In this document: positions 8,016 to 15,479 of the stretch, one piece after another
Position numbering within the stretch: the first letter of the stretch is position 1
Layout of the letters: each line of letters opens with the position of its first letter
Origin: Humitalea sp038249305
GTDB taxonomy: Bacteria > Pseudomonadota > Alphaproteobacteria > Acetobacterales > Acetobacteraceae
Direction: 5' to 3'
Length of the DNA: 24,702 bases
Assembly: GCA_038249305.1 (NCBI GenBank)
Contig: JBBRWI010000028.1
Coordinates: 1-24,702 of the forward strand
Position numbers and translations under genes: made by a program
Notes under the pieces: model-generated
Database searches by the model: none
Told to the model about the DNA's origin: nothing
The model's input: the letters and a program-made list of their open reading frames with translations, nothing else

Positions 8016-8027
8016 GGCAATCCTGCC
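8016..8027. promoter_or_regulatory. Second, weaker half-palindromic site next to the fliK/flgE operator
   Basis: GGCA-ATCC-TGCC, shorter arms and a 4-base spacer, starting 4 bases past the end of the main palindrome. It lies on the flgE side, centred about 53 bases before the predicted flgE start. It may be an auxiliary activator site; the spacing differs from that of the perfect sites. Confidence 0.35.
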
Positions 8028-8048
8028 CGCCTATAGGGCCTGCTGGGC

Positions 8049-8064
8049 TGGCACGCGCCTCGCA
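8049..8064 (+). promoter_or_regulatory. Sigma-54-type (-24/-12) promoter for flgE-flgK-flgL
   Basis: The sequence is TGGCACG-CGCC-TCGCA. The -24 element is a perfect match and the -12 element differs at one base, with the GG and GC elements separated by exactly 10 bases. The predicted start is near 8075, about 92 bases before the flgE ATG. The candidate operators at 7991-8027 lie just upstream. Confidence 0.82.
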
Positions 8065-8166
8065 CCGCGCCATCACACAGCGTCCCCGATGTCCGGGGCC
8101 GCGGCGGCGCATGCCGGTCGGCGAAATCCCGATCGGCCGCCGCCTCGAGATGGAGAGTCCAGACCC

Positions 8167-9501
8167 ATGTCCCTGCTCGGCGCGATGACCACAGCCATCA
8201 GCGGCCTGACCGCGCAAGCCAAGGCACTTGGCCATGTGTCTGACAATGTGGCGAACAGCCAGACGGTCGGCTTCAAGCGCATCGACACGAACTTCGTAAA
8301 TTACCTGACGCGTTCCACCAGTCGCATCAGCATGCCGGGATCGGTCGAGGCGCGGCCCGACTACACCAACAGCCTGCAAGGCACCGTGCAGCAGACGGAC
8401 AACCCGCTGGCGATGGCGGTCGCGGGGCAGGGCTTCTTCGCGGTCGTGCAGTCGCGCGGAACGGTCGGCGGTGTCGCGCAGTTCGATCCGCAGCAGTACT
8501 ACACGCGGGCCGGCGACTTCCGCATGGACAAGGACGGCTACCTGGTCAACGGGCAGAGCAATTTCCTACAGGGCTGGACCGTCGATCAGGCCGGCCAGCC
8601 CGACCGCACCCAGCTGACGCCGATCCGGATCAGCGACCTCGTCTACAATCCGGTCGCGACCAGCACGATCGATCTGTCGGCGAACCTGCCGGCCGACCTT
8701 CCGCCGGCACCACCCCTGCCGACCGCGGCGCAGCTGGCGGATGCAACGGTATCGGGGCAAATCCAGGTGTACGATGCGCTCGGCCGCCCGCAGCAGGCGA
8801 CGCTGAATTGGACGAAACTCGGCAATACCCAGTGGCAACTCGGCATCAACATGCCGGGGGAGGTCGCGCCCCCGGCGCGCAGCATCCTGGTGAACTTCGG
8901 GCCGGGCGGCGTGCCCGTAGCCGCGGCTGGCACCATCGAATCCTTTGGTGCGGCGACGAACATGACCGGCAGCGCCATGGTGGCCATCGGCGATGTCGCA
9001 ACCGTCACGCTGACCGCCGATTTCGGCCAGGGCTTGCAGCCGCTGACGCTCAATCTCGGTGCGCGGGGTGAATCGCGCGGTGTGACGCAGTTCGCCGGCA
9101 CCGAGTACAGCGTGCGCAACCTGGCGCAGGATGGCGTCCCGCTCGGTTCCTACGCCGGGGTGTCGCTGCGCGACAATGGCGACCTCGCGGTCAACTACGA
9201 CAATGGGCAGAACCGGATCGTCGCGCGCGTACCCATCGTCGCCTTCAACGACCCGGACCGATTGCAGCGCCAGGACGGCCAGGCCTTCACCCGCACGACC
9301 GAAAGCGGGGAGGCGCGGATCGTCGATGTCGGTTCGTCGGGCGCCGGCAAACTCGTAACCAGTTCGATCGAGCGTTCGAACGTCGATATCGCGTCGGAGT
9401 TCAGCAAGCTGATCCTCGCCCAGCGCGCCTATACGGCCAACACGCGGATCGTGACCACATCCGATGAAATGCTGCAAGACACACTGAACATGAAGCGATG
9501 A
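8167..9501 (+). CDS. flgE: FlgE, flagellar hook protein
   Basis: A 444-residue hook protein. The N-terminus has the rod/hook-family motif (SLLGAMTTAISGLTAQAK, then VSDNVANSQTVGFKRIDTNF at about 24-43). The C-terminus has the matching helical signature (NVDIASEFSKLILAQRAYTA, ending DEMLQDTLNMKR). The two ends form the D0 coiled coil, and the middle (about 150-330) is the variable surface domain. Protein-family features such as NPLAMAVAGQGFFAV (about 79-93) and YYTRAGDFRMDKDGYLVN are intact. The ATG at 8167 follows a purine-rich GGAGAG ribosome site. It is the first gene of an operon with flgK and flgL driven by the promoter at 8049-8064. A plus-strand reading frame is open back to 7663, but the upstream part is non-coding. 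Confidence 0.95.
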   Translation: MSLLGAMTTAISGLTAQAKALGHVSDNVANSQTVGFKRIDTNFVNYLTRSTSRISMPGSVEARPDYTNSLQGTVQQTDNPLAMAVAGQGFFAVVQSRGTVGGVAQFDPQQYYTRAGDFRMDKDGYLVNGQSNFLQGWTVDQAGQPDRTQLTPIRISDLVYNPVATSTIDLSANLPADLPPAPPLPTAAQLADATVSGQIQVYDALGRPQQATLNWTKLGNTQWQLGINMPGEVAPPARSILVNFGPGGVPVAAAGTIESFGAATNMTGSAMVAIGDVATVTLTADFGQGLQPLTLNLGARGESRGVTQFAGTEYSVRNLAQDGVPLGSYAGVSLRDNGDLAVNYDNGQNRIVARVPIVAFNDPDRLQRQDGQAFTRTTESGEARIVDVGSSGAGKLVTSSIERSNVDIASEFSKLILAQRAYTANTRIVTTSDEMLQDTLNMKR

Positions 9502-9523
9502 GCCGGCGTTGGAGGACTGACCA

Positions 9524-11044
9524 ATGAGCCTTGACGTCGCACTGTCGTCCGCGCAATCGGGCCTGGCGCTGGTCAATCGCCAGCTGGGTGCTGCATCGCA
9601 GAACGTCGCCAATGCCGCCACCGCGGGCTATACGCGCAAGACGGTCGAAGGCCGTGCGATGCATGCCGAAGGCATGTCGTTCGGCGTGCGCGGCCTGCAG
9701 GCGCAGCGCGATGTCGATGCCGCCCTGCAGACCCAGATCGAATCGACACGCTCTGTCCGCGCCGCCGCCGCCGTGCGCGACGCGATCCTGCGCCCGGTCG
9801 AGGCCGCCCACGGCACGCCCGGCGGCGATGGTGGCGGCGGGGATTCGGTCGGCGACCTGGCGGCATCCTTGCATGCGGCCTTCATCTCCCTGCGCGCCGA
9901 TCCGGTGGACGCGCCGCGGCAGAATGCGGTCGTCGCCGCGGCGACGGACCTGGCCGCGCGCTTCAACGCGGTCGGCGATGCGATCGGCACGGCGCGCCAG
10001 CAGGCGCAGGACGCCATGGTCGGTGATGTCGCCACGCTCAATAGCGGCTTGTCGGAGGTGGGTGCGCTGACGCGGCAAATCCAGTCGCTGACGGCGCGTG
10101 GCCTGTCCACCGCAGCACTTGAGGACACGCGCGACACCGCGATCGGCAAGCTTTCCGAAGTGCTTGAACTCAAGGCCATCCGGCAGGCGGATGGCGGCGT
10201 GCTGCTGATTGCGCGCGGCGGCACGGTGCTGCCGCTCGCCGGGGCCAGCGCGCCCTTCTCCCTGGCGCCGGCGACGGTCGCGCCCGCCACCTGGCATGGC
10301 GCCGGCGGCACCCTGCCGGGCGTGCTGTTGAACGGCGTGGACATCACCGACCGGCTGATGGGCGGCACCCTGGCGGAACACGTGGCGCTGCGCGATCGCG
10401 TGCTGCCGCGTCAGCAGGCGGAGGTTGATGTGGCCGCGGCCAACCTGGCCGCGCGGCTCGATGCGCAGGGCCTGGCGCTGTTCGTCGATGGCGCGGGTGC
10501 CGTGCCCGATCCCAGCCTGCCGTATGCGACCGGTGGCTGGATCGGCCTGGCTGGCACCCTGCGGGTCAATCCCGCGGTGCTGGCCAACCCCGCGCTGGCG
10601 CGCGACGGCACGCATGCCGTGCCCGGCTTCACGCCGAACCCGTTGGGCGGTCCGGCCGCCTTTTCGACGCTGCTGACCCGGGTGGACGTGCAGGCCTTCG
10701 GTGCCGAGTCGGCACCGGGTGTGCCGCAACCCGGCTTCGCCAACACCGGGCTCGGGCCGGATGGGACCTTGTCCTCGACGCTGTCGGGCGCGCGCACCCT
10801 GGAGGACCAGATGGCGGGCCTGGTTTCGGCCCATGGCGCCGATCGGCTTTCCGCAACCGAGTCGCTCGCCAGCGCGACATCCTTTCTTTCCTTGCTGGAG
10901 GTCCGCGCCGCTGACCGGTCCGGCGTCGACGTGGACCGGGAGATGGCCACGCTCGTCTCGTTGCAGACAGCCTTTGCCGCCAATGCGCGGGTGATGTCGG
11001 CGGTGCAGACGATGTACGACACGCTGCTGGCGTCGGTGCGATGA
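9524..11044 (+). CDS. flgK: FlgK, hook-associated protein 1
   Basis: A 506-residue FlgK, the first hook-filament junction protein. The N-terminus SSAQSGLALVNRQLGAASQ followed by NVANAATAGYTRKTVE (about 28-43) is diagnostic. The C-terminus VDVDREMATLVSLQTAFAAN then ARVMSAVQTMYDTLLASV is the matching D0 helix. The central part is Ala/Gly-rich and family-variable. The ATG at 9524 has GGAGG upstream and lies 22 bases past the flgE stop. Its stop overlaps the flgL start by 4 bases (ATGA), implying translational coupling and roughly matched output of the two junction proteins. Confidence 0.94.
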   Translation: MSLDVALSSAQSGLALVNRQLGAASQNVANAATAGYTRKTVEGRAMHAEGMSFGVRGLQAQRDVDAALQTQIESTRSVRAAAAVRDAILRPVEAAHGTPGGDGGGGDSVGDLAASLHAAFISLRADPVDAPRQNAVVAAATDLAARFNAVGDAIGTARQQAQDAMVGDVATLNSGLSEVGALTRQIQSLTARGLSTAALEDTRDTAIGKLSEVLELKAIRQADGGVLLIARGGTVLPLAGASAPFSLAPATVAPATWHGAGGTLPGVLLNGVDITDRLMGGTLAEHVALRDRVLPRQQAEVDVAAANLAARLDAQGLALFVDGAGAVPDPSLPYATGGWIGLAGTLRVNPAVLANPALARDGTHAVPGFTPNPLGGPAAFSTLLTRVDVQAFGAESAPGVPQPGFANTGLGPDGTLSSTLSGARTLEDQMAGLVSAHGADRLSATESLASATSFLSLLEVRAADRSGVDVDREMATLVSLQTAFAANARVMSAVQTMYDTLLASVR

Positions 11045-12129
11045 TCATCGCCGGCGGCATGATCCCGGGCGCGCTGGCGCGACTGACCGAAGGCGCCGGG
11101 GCGTTGGAACGCCAAGTTGCCACCTTGTCGCGGCAATCCTCGGAGGGGCGCCGCGCCGACGCCTATGGCGACCTGGGCGTCGAGGCGCCACGCGCGATCA
11201 GCCTGCGCGGTGCGCTGGGCCGCGGCGACGCCTATGGCCAGGTGATCGACCGTGCGCTTGGCCGCGCCGCGGCCGGCCAGGACACGCTGGAGCGGCTGAC
11301 CGTCATCGCGCGGGATTTCCGTTCGATGGCGCTGTTGCTGGTCGATGGCGAGCCGACGCGGATCGCCGCGACCGCCGCCGATGCTCGGGCCGCCTTGAGC
11401 GAGGTCGTGGGGCTGTTGAACGGTACCCATGCCGGCGAATACATCCTGGGCGGCAGCGATGTCCGCAACCCGCCGGTACCTGATCCGGATGCGATCCTCA
11501 CCTCCGGCATGGCGACGCAGATCGCGGCGGCCATCGCAGCACTGGTGCCAGGCGGTGCTGCCGCGGCGAATGCCGCGACCCTGGCGGCGGCGCAGGACAA
11601 TACGGTCGGCGTCACACCTTTCTCGGTGTTCCAGACGACCGGCGCCGGAGCAACCGAACCGCGCCGCGGCGTTCCAGTCGCCGATGGCGTCGTGGTGGAA
11701 ACCGGGCTGTTTGCCGCCCGCAACGCGACATCCGGCGCCTCGGTCGGGGAGACGGCGGGGGCCTGGTCGCGCGACCTGCTGCGCGGGTTGATGACGCTGG
11801 CCGCGATCGTTCCCGCACAGGCGCAAGACCCGCTGATGCGGGCCGACTATCTCGCGGTGGTGGATACGGTGCAGCGCGGCCTCGATTCGGTGATCGGCGC
11901 GCTCGCGCTGGAACAGGGTGCCCTGGGTGCGGCCGAACAGCGCATGGAGCGGACCGGTGAGGCGCATGCCGACATCGCGCTGCAACTCAAGACCCAGCTT
12001 TCCGGCATCGAGGAAGTGGATCTCGCCGCGACGCTCACCGCCTTGCAGGACACACGCACGCGGCTTGAGGCGTCGTGGAAGGCATTGGCGATGATTTCTG
12101 AGCTGTCGCTCACGAACTACCTGCGCTGA
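11041..12129 (+). CDS. flgL: FlgL, hook-associated protein 3
   Basis: A 362-residue flagellin-like junction protein that sits between FlgK and the filament. The N-terminal helix (LTEGAGALERQVATLSRQSS, then EGRRADAYGDLG) and the segment HAGEYILGGSDVRNPPV (about 130-146) are typical of FlgL. The latter resembles the G-x-Y-x-F-GG turn of flagellin-like proteins. The C-terminal helix has the long Leu/Ala heptad pattern from about 290 to the end. It overlaps flgK by 4 bases. It is the last gene of flgE-flgK-flgL, followed by 176 bases before flagellin 1. No clear terminator is seen in that gap, so read-through into the flagellin gene is possible. Confidence 0.9.
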   Translation: MIIAGGMIPGALARLTEGAGALERQVATLSRQSSEGRRADAYGDLGVEAPRAISLRGALGRGDAYGQVIDRALGRAAAGQDTLERLTVIARDFRSMALLLVDGEPTRIAATAADARAALSEVVGLLNGTHAGEYILGGSDVRNPPVPDPDAILTSGMATQIAAAIAALVPGGAAAANAATLAAAQDNTVGVTPFSVFQTTGAGATEPRRGVPVADGVVVETGLFAARNATSGASVGETAGAWSRDLLRGLMTLAAIVPAQAQDPLMRADYLAVVDTVQRGLDSVIGALALEQGALGAAEQRMERTGEAHADIALQLKTQLSGIEEVDLAATLTALQDTRTRLEASWKALAMISELSLTNYLR

Positions 12130-12220
12130 CAAACAAGAATGTAAACAGCGCGTTCATCATCCCCTCCGCATCATGCGGGAAACCCGGTCAGGCGATTGTC
12201 GCTGTGATCGGGATCAGGGG

Positions 12221-12238
12221 CCGCGGAAGAATCCGCGG
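12221..12238. repeat. Perfect inverted repeat upstream of flagellin 1
   Basis: CCGCGGA-AGAA-TCCGCGG, 7-base arms with a 4-base loop, about 68 bases before the flagellin 1 start codon and 16 bases before the conserved leader hairpin. Flagellin 2 has a related block (ACGGGAGGATCCG) at the aligned place, but it is no longer palindromic. It could be an operator or a leader stem; no T-run follows, so it is not a standard terminator. Confidence 0.4.
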
Positions 12239-12254
12239 TGCCCGCACCGGGTCT

Positions 12255-12267
12255 GGACAGAATGTCC
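12255..12267 (+). promoter_or_regulatory. Conserved leader hairpin of flagellin 1 mRNA
   Basis: GGACA-GAA-TGTCC, a 5-base stem starting 51 bases before the GTG start. The same arms recur 52 bases before the flagellin 2 start at 14274-14286, together with shared downstream words CGAACA and GAAAG..GAGA. Conservation at the same distance in two otherwise diverged leaders suggests function. FlbT, encoded between the two genes, is known in Caulobacter to act on a flagellin mRNA leader. Confidence 0.55.
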
Positions 12268-12305
12268 GAAGGCCCGGTTCGAACACTCTAGAAAGGAGAA
12301 AGCCC

Positions 12306-13451
12306 GTGTCTTCCATCAACACCAACGGCGCCGCGATGGCCGCCATCCGCTCGCTGACCACCATCGGCAAGGACATGGGCAATACCCAGTCCCGCATCGA
12401 AAGCGGCCTGCGCGTCAACAAGGCCAATGACGACCCCGCCGTCTTCTCCATCGCGCAGAACATGCGGGCGGACCTGAACGCCATGATGGCGGTCAAGGAC
12501 AGCCTCGCCTTCGGCAAATCGGCGCTGACCGTGGCGCGGGACGCAGCAACGTCGATCAGCACCGAACTCGGGCGACTGAAGCAGACGGTGACACAGGGCC
12601 AGCAGCAGGGGTTGGATACGGCCCAGATCAACAACCAGATCACGAATTCCTTGCAGAACATCGACGCTTTCGCACGGTCCGCGACATTCAATGGCGTGAA
12701 CCTGCTGACGGCCGGTGTCGGCGGCGTGCCGGGTGTGACCGGAACCAACCTTGACGTGACGCGGGATATCCAGGGCACGCGAACCTCCATCGTCGGCACC
12801 AACAGCACCGCGGCAGGGCTCGCCATCGCGTCCTTGACGACGACGACGGGCGCCCGGTCGCTGACCTTCGACAACACGCTGGCGCCGGCCAATGCCGAAA
12901 ATGTGACCGTCACCTCCGGCGGGCGCACGTACGTGTTCGAATTCAGCGACGGCGTTTCGGCCCTGACGGCGCAGCCGAGCGCGACCCAGACGGTCTACGA
13001 TGTGCAGTTCGTCGCGACCGACTCGCCGCTGACCATGATCTCCAACATGATCACCCGCATGCAGGGCGCCGGCGTCGATGCCCAGCTTAACACGCAGGGG
13101 CAGGTAATTATCCGCGGTGCGGCGACCGCGCTGACGACGAGCGTCACCGGCGCCACGGCGGGCGTTGTTCCGGGTGGTACCGAGGCAATCACCGCGGTCG
13201 AGGGTGCGATCGACCTGATGGGCACGCGCCTCGCGAACCTCGGCGCCAATTTGCGCCAGGTCGAGGGATTGCAGGACTTCACCGCCAAGCTGAACGACTC
13301 GATCAAGGAAGGCATGGGCGCGCTGATCGACGCGGACCTCGCCGAGGAAAGCGCGCGGCTGAACAGCCTGCAGACCAAGCAGCAGTTGGCGGTGCAGTCG
13401 CTGTCCATCGCCAACGAGCAGAGCCAGGGCTTGCTGGCTCTGTTCCGTTAA
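12306..13451 (+). CDS. fliC: Flagellin, copy 1 (GTG start)
   Basis: A 381-residue flagellin, the filament subunit. The N-terminal D0/D1 domain begins SSINTNGAAMAAIRSLTTI and includes TQSRIESGLRVNKANDDPAV. The C-terminal D1/D0 domain includes MGTRLANLGANLRQVEGL and ends QSQGLLALFR. A short variable centre lies at about 160-275. The frame is open upstream, but homology to copy 2 and the AAGGAG ribosome site fix the start at GTG 12306, a weaker initiator than the ATG of copy 2. Bases 12312-12427 are identical to 14332-14447 in copy 2, and both genes have exactly the same length. It is followed by flbT. It carries the leader hairpin 12255-12267. Confidence 0.96.
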   Translation: MSSINTNGAAMAAIRSLTTIGKDMGNTQSRIESGLRVNKANDDPAVFSIAQNMRADLNAMMAVKDSLAFGKSALTVARDAATSISTELGRLKQTVTQGQQQGLDTAQINNQITNSLQNIDAFARSATFNGVNLLTAGVGGVPGVTGTNLDVTRDIQGTRTSIVGTNSTAAGLAIASLTTTTGARSLTFDNTLAPANAENVTVTSGGRTYVFEFSDGVSALTAQPSATQTVYDVQFVATDSPLTMISNMITRMQGAGVDAQLNTQGQVIIRGAATALTTSVTGATAGVVPGGTEAITAVEGAIDLMGTRLANLGANLRQVEGLQDFTAKLNDSIKEGMGALIDADLAEESARLNSLQTKQQLAVQSLSIANEQSQGLLALFR

Positions 13452-13613
13452 GACAACAAGCGCCTCCATATGCCATCGTCGTTCATCGGTGGTTAGGCGG
13501 CGCGGGCGTCTATTAGCGCTACCAGGACTCATGGGGTCCGGTGGCGGCTGTTTCCGGGCTGTCACCAATCGGTTCGGGCGCTGGCCGCATTTGGCCGTCG
13601 CCCAGGATCGAGG

Positions 13614-13635
13614 GGCGGCCCGCAAGCGGGCCGCC
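13614..13635 (+). terminator. Strong hairpin between flagellin 1 and flbT
   Basis: GGCGGCCCGC-AA-GCGGGCCGCC, a very stable G+C stem (nine pairs with a CAAG loop) in the 262-base gap between flagellin 1 and flbT. It lacks a following T-run, so intrinsic termination is uncertain. It may instead protect the 3' end of the flagellin transcript or reduce read-through into flbT. The remainder of the gap holds one other hairpin (13669-13682) and no gene that I can support. Confidence 0.45.
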
Positions 13636-13668
13636 AGCGCCGCAGGATGCGGCATGGGGCGGTGCTGT

Positions 13669-13682
13669 GGCCCGAACGGGCC
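13669..13682 (+). other. Small hairpin in the flbT leader
   Basis: GGCCCG-AA-CGGGCC, a second G+C stem about 32 bases before the flbT ATG. Its loop-proximal sequence resembles that of the larger hairpin at 13614-13635. It could be a leader structure affecting flbT translation; the function is unproven. Confidence 0.3.
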
Positions 13683-13713
13683 GCAAGACCAGGACCGATA
13701 GGAAGACCGAACC

Positions 13714-14166
13714 ATGTCCACGCTGGTGATCGAACTGCGTCAGGATGATTTGATGGTGATGAACGGGGCATCGATGCGCTTCCGCAGTCGGACGCGTATC
13801 GAGCTGACGACCCGCGCCCGCTTCCTGTTCGGCAAGCAGGTGATGTCCCCCGAATCGGCGAATACGCCGGCGCGCCGGATCTATTTCGCGCTGCAATGCG
13901 CCTATGTCGGATCGGACGAGGATCGCGACGGTGCCATGGAACAACTGCGGGAGCTGATCGCCGATTTCCAGGCGGCGACGACATCGACGCTGGCGCGGGC
14001 CATGCTCGAACGGGCACTGACCCTGGCCGAGACCGATGACATGTATGCCGCCCTTAAACTGGTCCGGCGCGTGATGCAGCACGAGGCATCGGTGCTGGCC
14101 GGCGTCGGCGCCTTGCCGCTTATCGCCGGGGCCGAATCGGCGCGCGAAATTTCCGCGACGCCTTAA
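13714..14166 (+). CDS. flbT: FlbT, post-transcriptional regulator of flagellin synthesis
   Basis: A 150-residue FlbT. The family pattern is visible as LVIELRQDDLMVMNGASMRF at about 4-23, a region with FLFGKQVMSPESANTPARRI (about 37-56) followed by YFALQCAYVG, and a helical C-terminal half. In Caulobacter FlbT binds the 5' untranslated region of a flagellin mRNA and promotes its decay until the hook is complete, with FlaF acting in opposition. Here flbT lies between two flagellin genes and flaF follows the second, so the module is self-contained. The ATG at 13714 follows a GGAAGA ribosome site. The 3' end abuts the control region of flagellin 2. Confidence 0.94.
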   Translation: MSTLVIELRQDDLMVMNGASMRFRSRTRIELTTRARFLFGKQVMSPESANTPARRIYFALQCAYVGSDEDRDGAMEQLRELIADFQAATTSTLARAMLERALTLAETDDMYAALKLVRRVMQHEASVLAGVGALPLIAGAESAREISATP

Positions 14167-14167
14167 C

Positions 14168-14194
14168 CGATGATTCACCCGCGCGGCCCGATAA
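14168..14194 (+). promoter_or_regulatory. Possible flagellar sigma-28-type promoter for flagellin 2
   Basis: CCCGATAA at 14187-14194 matches seven of eight bases of the FliA -10 element GCCGATAA. The aligned -35 window at 14168-14175 matches only four of eight. A TTAA-N7-TTCA sequence at 14163-14177, similar to a CtrA box, overlaps it. Nothing equivalent was found upstream of flagellin 1. The call is weak. Confidence 0.25.
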
Positions 14195-14273
14195 GCCGTG
14201 TGTCCAGTCGGGCGCCAGGCGCCGCGGTTGGGATGGGGGTTACGGGAGGATCCGTGCCCCTCGTGCCGGAGGA

Positions 14274-14286
14274 GGACAAGATGTCC
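14274..14286 (+). promoter_or_regulatory. Conserved leader hairpin of flagellin 2 mRNA
   Basis: GGACA-AGA-TGTCC, with the same arms and loop length as the flagellin 1 leader element at 12255-12267, starting 52 bases before the ATG. It is followed, as in copy 1, by CGAACA and a GAAAG..GAGA stretch carrying the ribosome site. It is a candidate FlbT/FlaF target. Confidence 0.55.
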
Positions 14287-14325
14287 AGTCTTCCGGCGCG
14301 AACAGCCTGAAAGAGGAGAGGGCAC

Positions 14326-15471
14326 ATGTCCTCCATCAACACCAACGGCGCCGCGATGGCCGCCATCCGCTCGCTGACCACCATCGGCAAGGACATGGGC
14401 AATACCCAGTCCCGCATCGAAAGCGGCCTGCGCGTCAACAAGGCCAACGACGATCCGGCGGTCTTCGCGATCGCGCAGAACATGCGCGCCGACCTGAACG
14501 CGATCTCCGCGGTCAAGGACAGCCTGGCCTTCGGCAAATCGGCGCTGACCGTGGCGCGCGACGCTGCGACCTCGATCAGCAACGAGCTCGGCCGCCTGAA
14601 GCAGACCGTGACGCAGGGCCAGCAGCAGGGCCTGGACGTGGCCCAGATCAACACCCAGATCACCAACGCGTTGTCGAACATCGACGCCTTCGCCCGCACC
14701 GCCACCTTCAACGGCGTGAACCTGCTGACTGCGGGCGTCGGCGGCGTGCCGGGTGTCACGGGCACCAACCTGAACGTCGTGCGCGACATCCAGGGCACCA
14801 GCACCGCCATCACCGGCACCAACAGCACGGCTGCTGGCCTGACCCTGACCGGCCTGACCGCGGCGACCGGCGCGCGCAGGCTGACCTTCGACGCGACGCT
14901 TGCCCCGGCATTGGGTGAAAGCGTGACCGTGACCTCCGGCGGCCGCACGCTGATCTTCGAGTTCAACGACGGTTCGGCCGCCCTGACCGCTCTGCCGAAC
15001 GCGACGACGGATGTGTTCGACGTGCAGTTCACTGCCACCGACTCGCCGCTGACCATGGTTTCCAACCTGATCACCGCGATGCAGCAGAACGGGTTGAGCG
15101 CGAGCCTGAACAGTGCGGGCGAATTGGTCGTGGCCGGCGTCGCGACCGCGCTGGCGACGACCGTCACCGGCGCCACCGCGGGCGTCGTGCCCGGCGGCAC
15201 CGCGGCGATCACCGCGGTCGAGGGTGCGATCGACCTGATGGGCACGCGCCTTGCCAACCTCGGCGCCAATTTGCGCCAGGTCGAGGGGTTGCAGGACTTC
15301 ACCGCCAAGCTGAACGACTCGATCAAGGAAGGCATGGGCGCGCTGATCGACGCGGACCTGGCCGAGGAAAGTGCGCGGCTGAACAGCCTGCAGACCAAGC
15401 AGCAGCTGGCGGTGCAGTCGCTGTCCATCGCCAACCAGCAGAGCCAGGGCCTCCTCAGCCTGTTCCGCTGA
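14326..15471 (+). CDS. fliC: Flagellin, copy 2 (ATG start)
   Basis: A 381-residue flagellin paralogous to copy 1 and of identical length. The N- and C-terminal D0/D1 domains are nearly the same protein. The central surface domain (about 160-275) differs by many substitutions but no length change. Bases 14332-14447 and 15289-15359 are identical to copy 1. The ATG at 14326 follows an AGAGGAGAG ribosome site. It starts 159 bases after flbT and is followed by flaF, with a strong hairpin between. Two flagellins with constant ends and divergent surfaces could co-assemble in one filament or be used at different times; which occurs is not visible in the sequence. Confidence 0.97.
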   Translation: MSSINTNGAAMAAIRSLTTIGKDMGNTQSRIESGLRVNKANDDPAVFAIAQNMRADLNAISAVKDSLAFGKSALTVARDAATSISNELGRLKQTVTQGQQQGLDVAQINTQITNALSNIDAFARTATFNGVNLLTAGVGGVPGVTGTNLNVVRDIQGTSTAITGTNSTAAGLTLTGLTAATGARRLTFDATLAPALGESVTVTSGGRTLIFEFNDGSAALTALPNATTDVFDVQFTATDSPLTMVSNLITAMQQNGLSASLNSAGELVVAGVATALATTVTGATAGVVPGGTAAITAVEGAIDLMGTRLANLGANLRQVEGLQDFTAKLNDSIKEGMGALIDADLAEESARLNSLQTKQQLAVQSLSIANQQSQGLLSLFR

Positions 15472-15479
15472 AACTTGGC

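Noticed and set aside
7663..8166. Upstream extension of the flgE reading frame
   Set aside because: The frame is open by chance through the promoter region and antisense fliK. Hook-protein homology and the ribosome site begin at 8167.
7885..8379. Upstream extension of the fliK frame to 8379
   Set aside because: It would cross the divergent promoters and run antisense into flgE. ATG 7884 has the ribosome site and fits the -24/-12 promoter.
12204..12305. Upstream extension of flagellin 1
   Set aside because: Copy 2 and the flagellin family begin at the MSSINTN position. The extension covers the conserved leader hairpin.
14231..14260. Possible sigma-54 promoter (CGG-N11-GC) before flagellin 2
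   Set aside because: Only the GG and GC are right. The flanking bases do not match, the aligned flagellin 1 block lacks the GC, and such minimal matches are frequent at this base composition.
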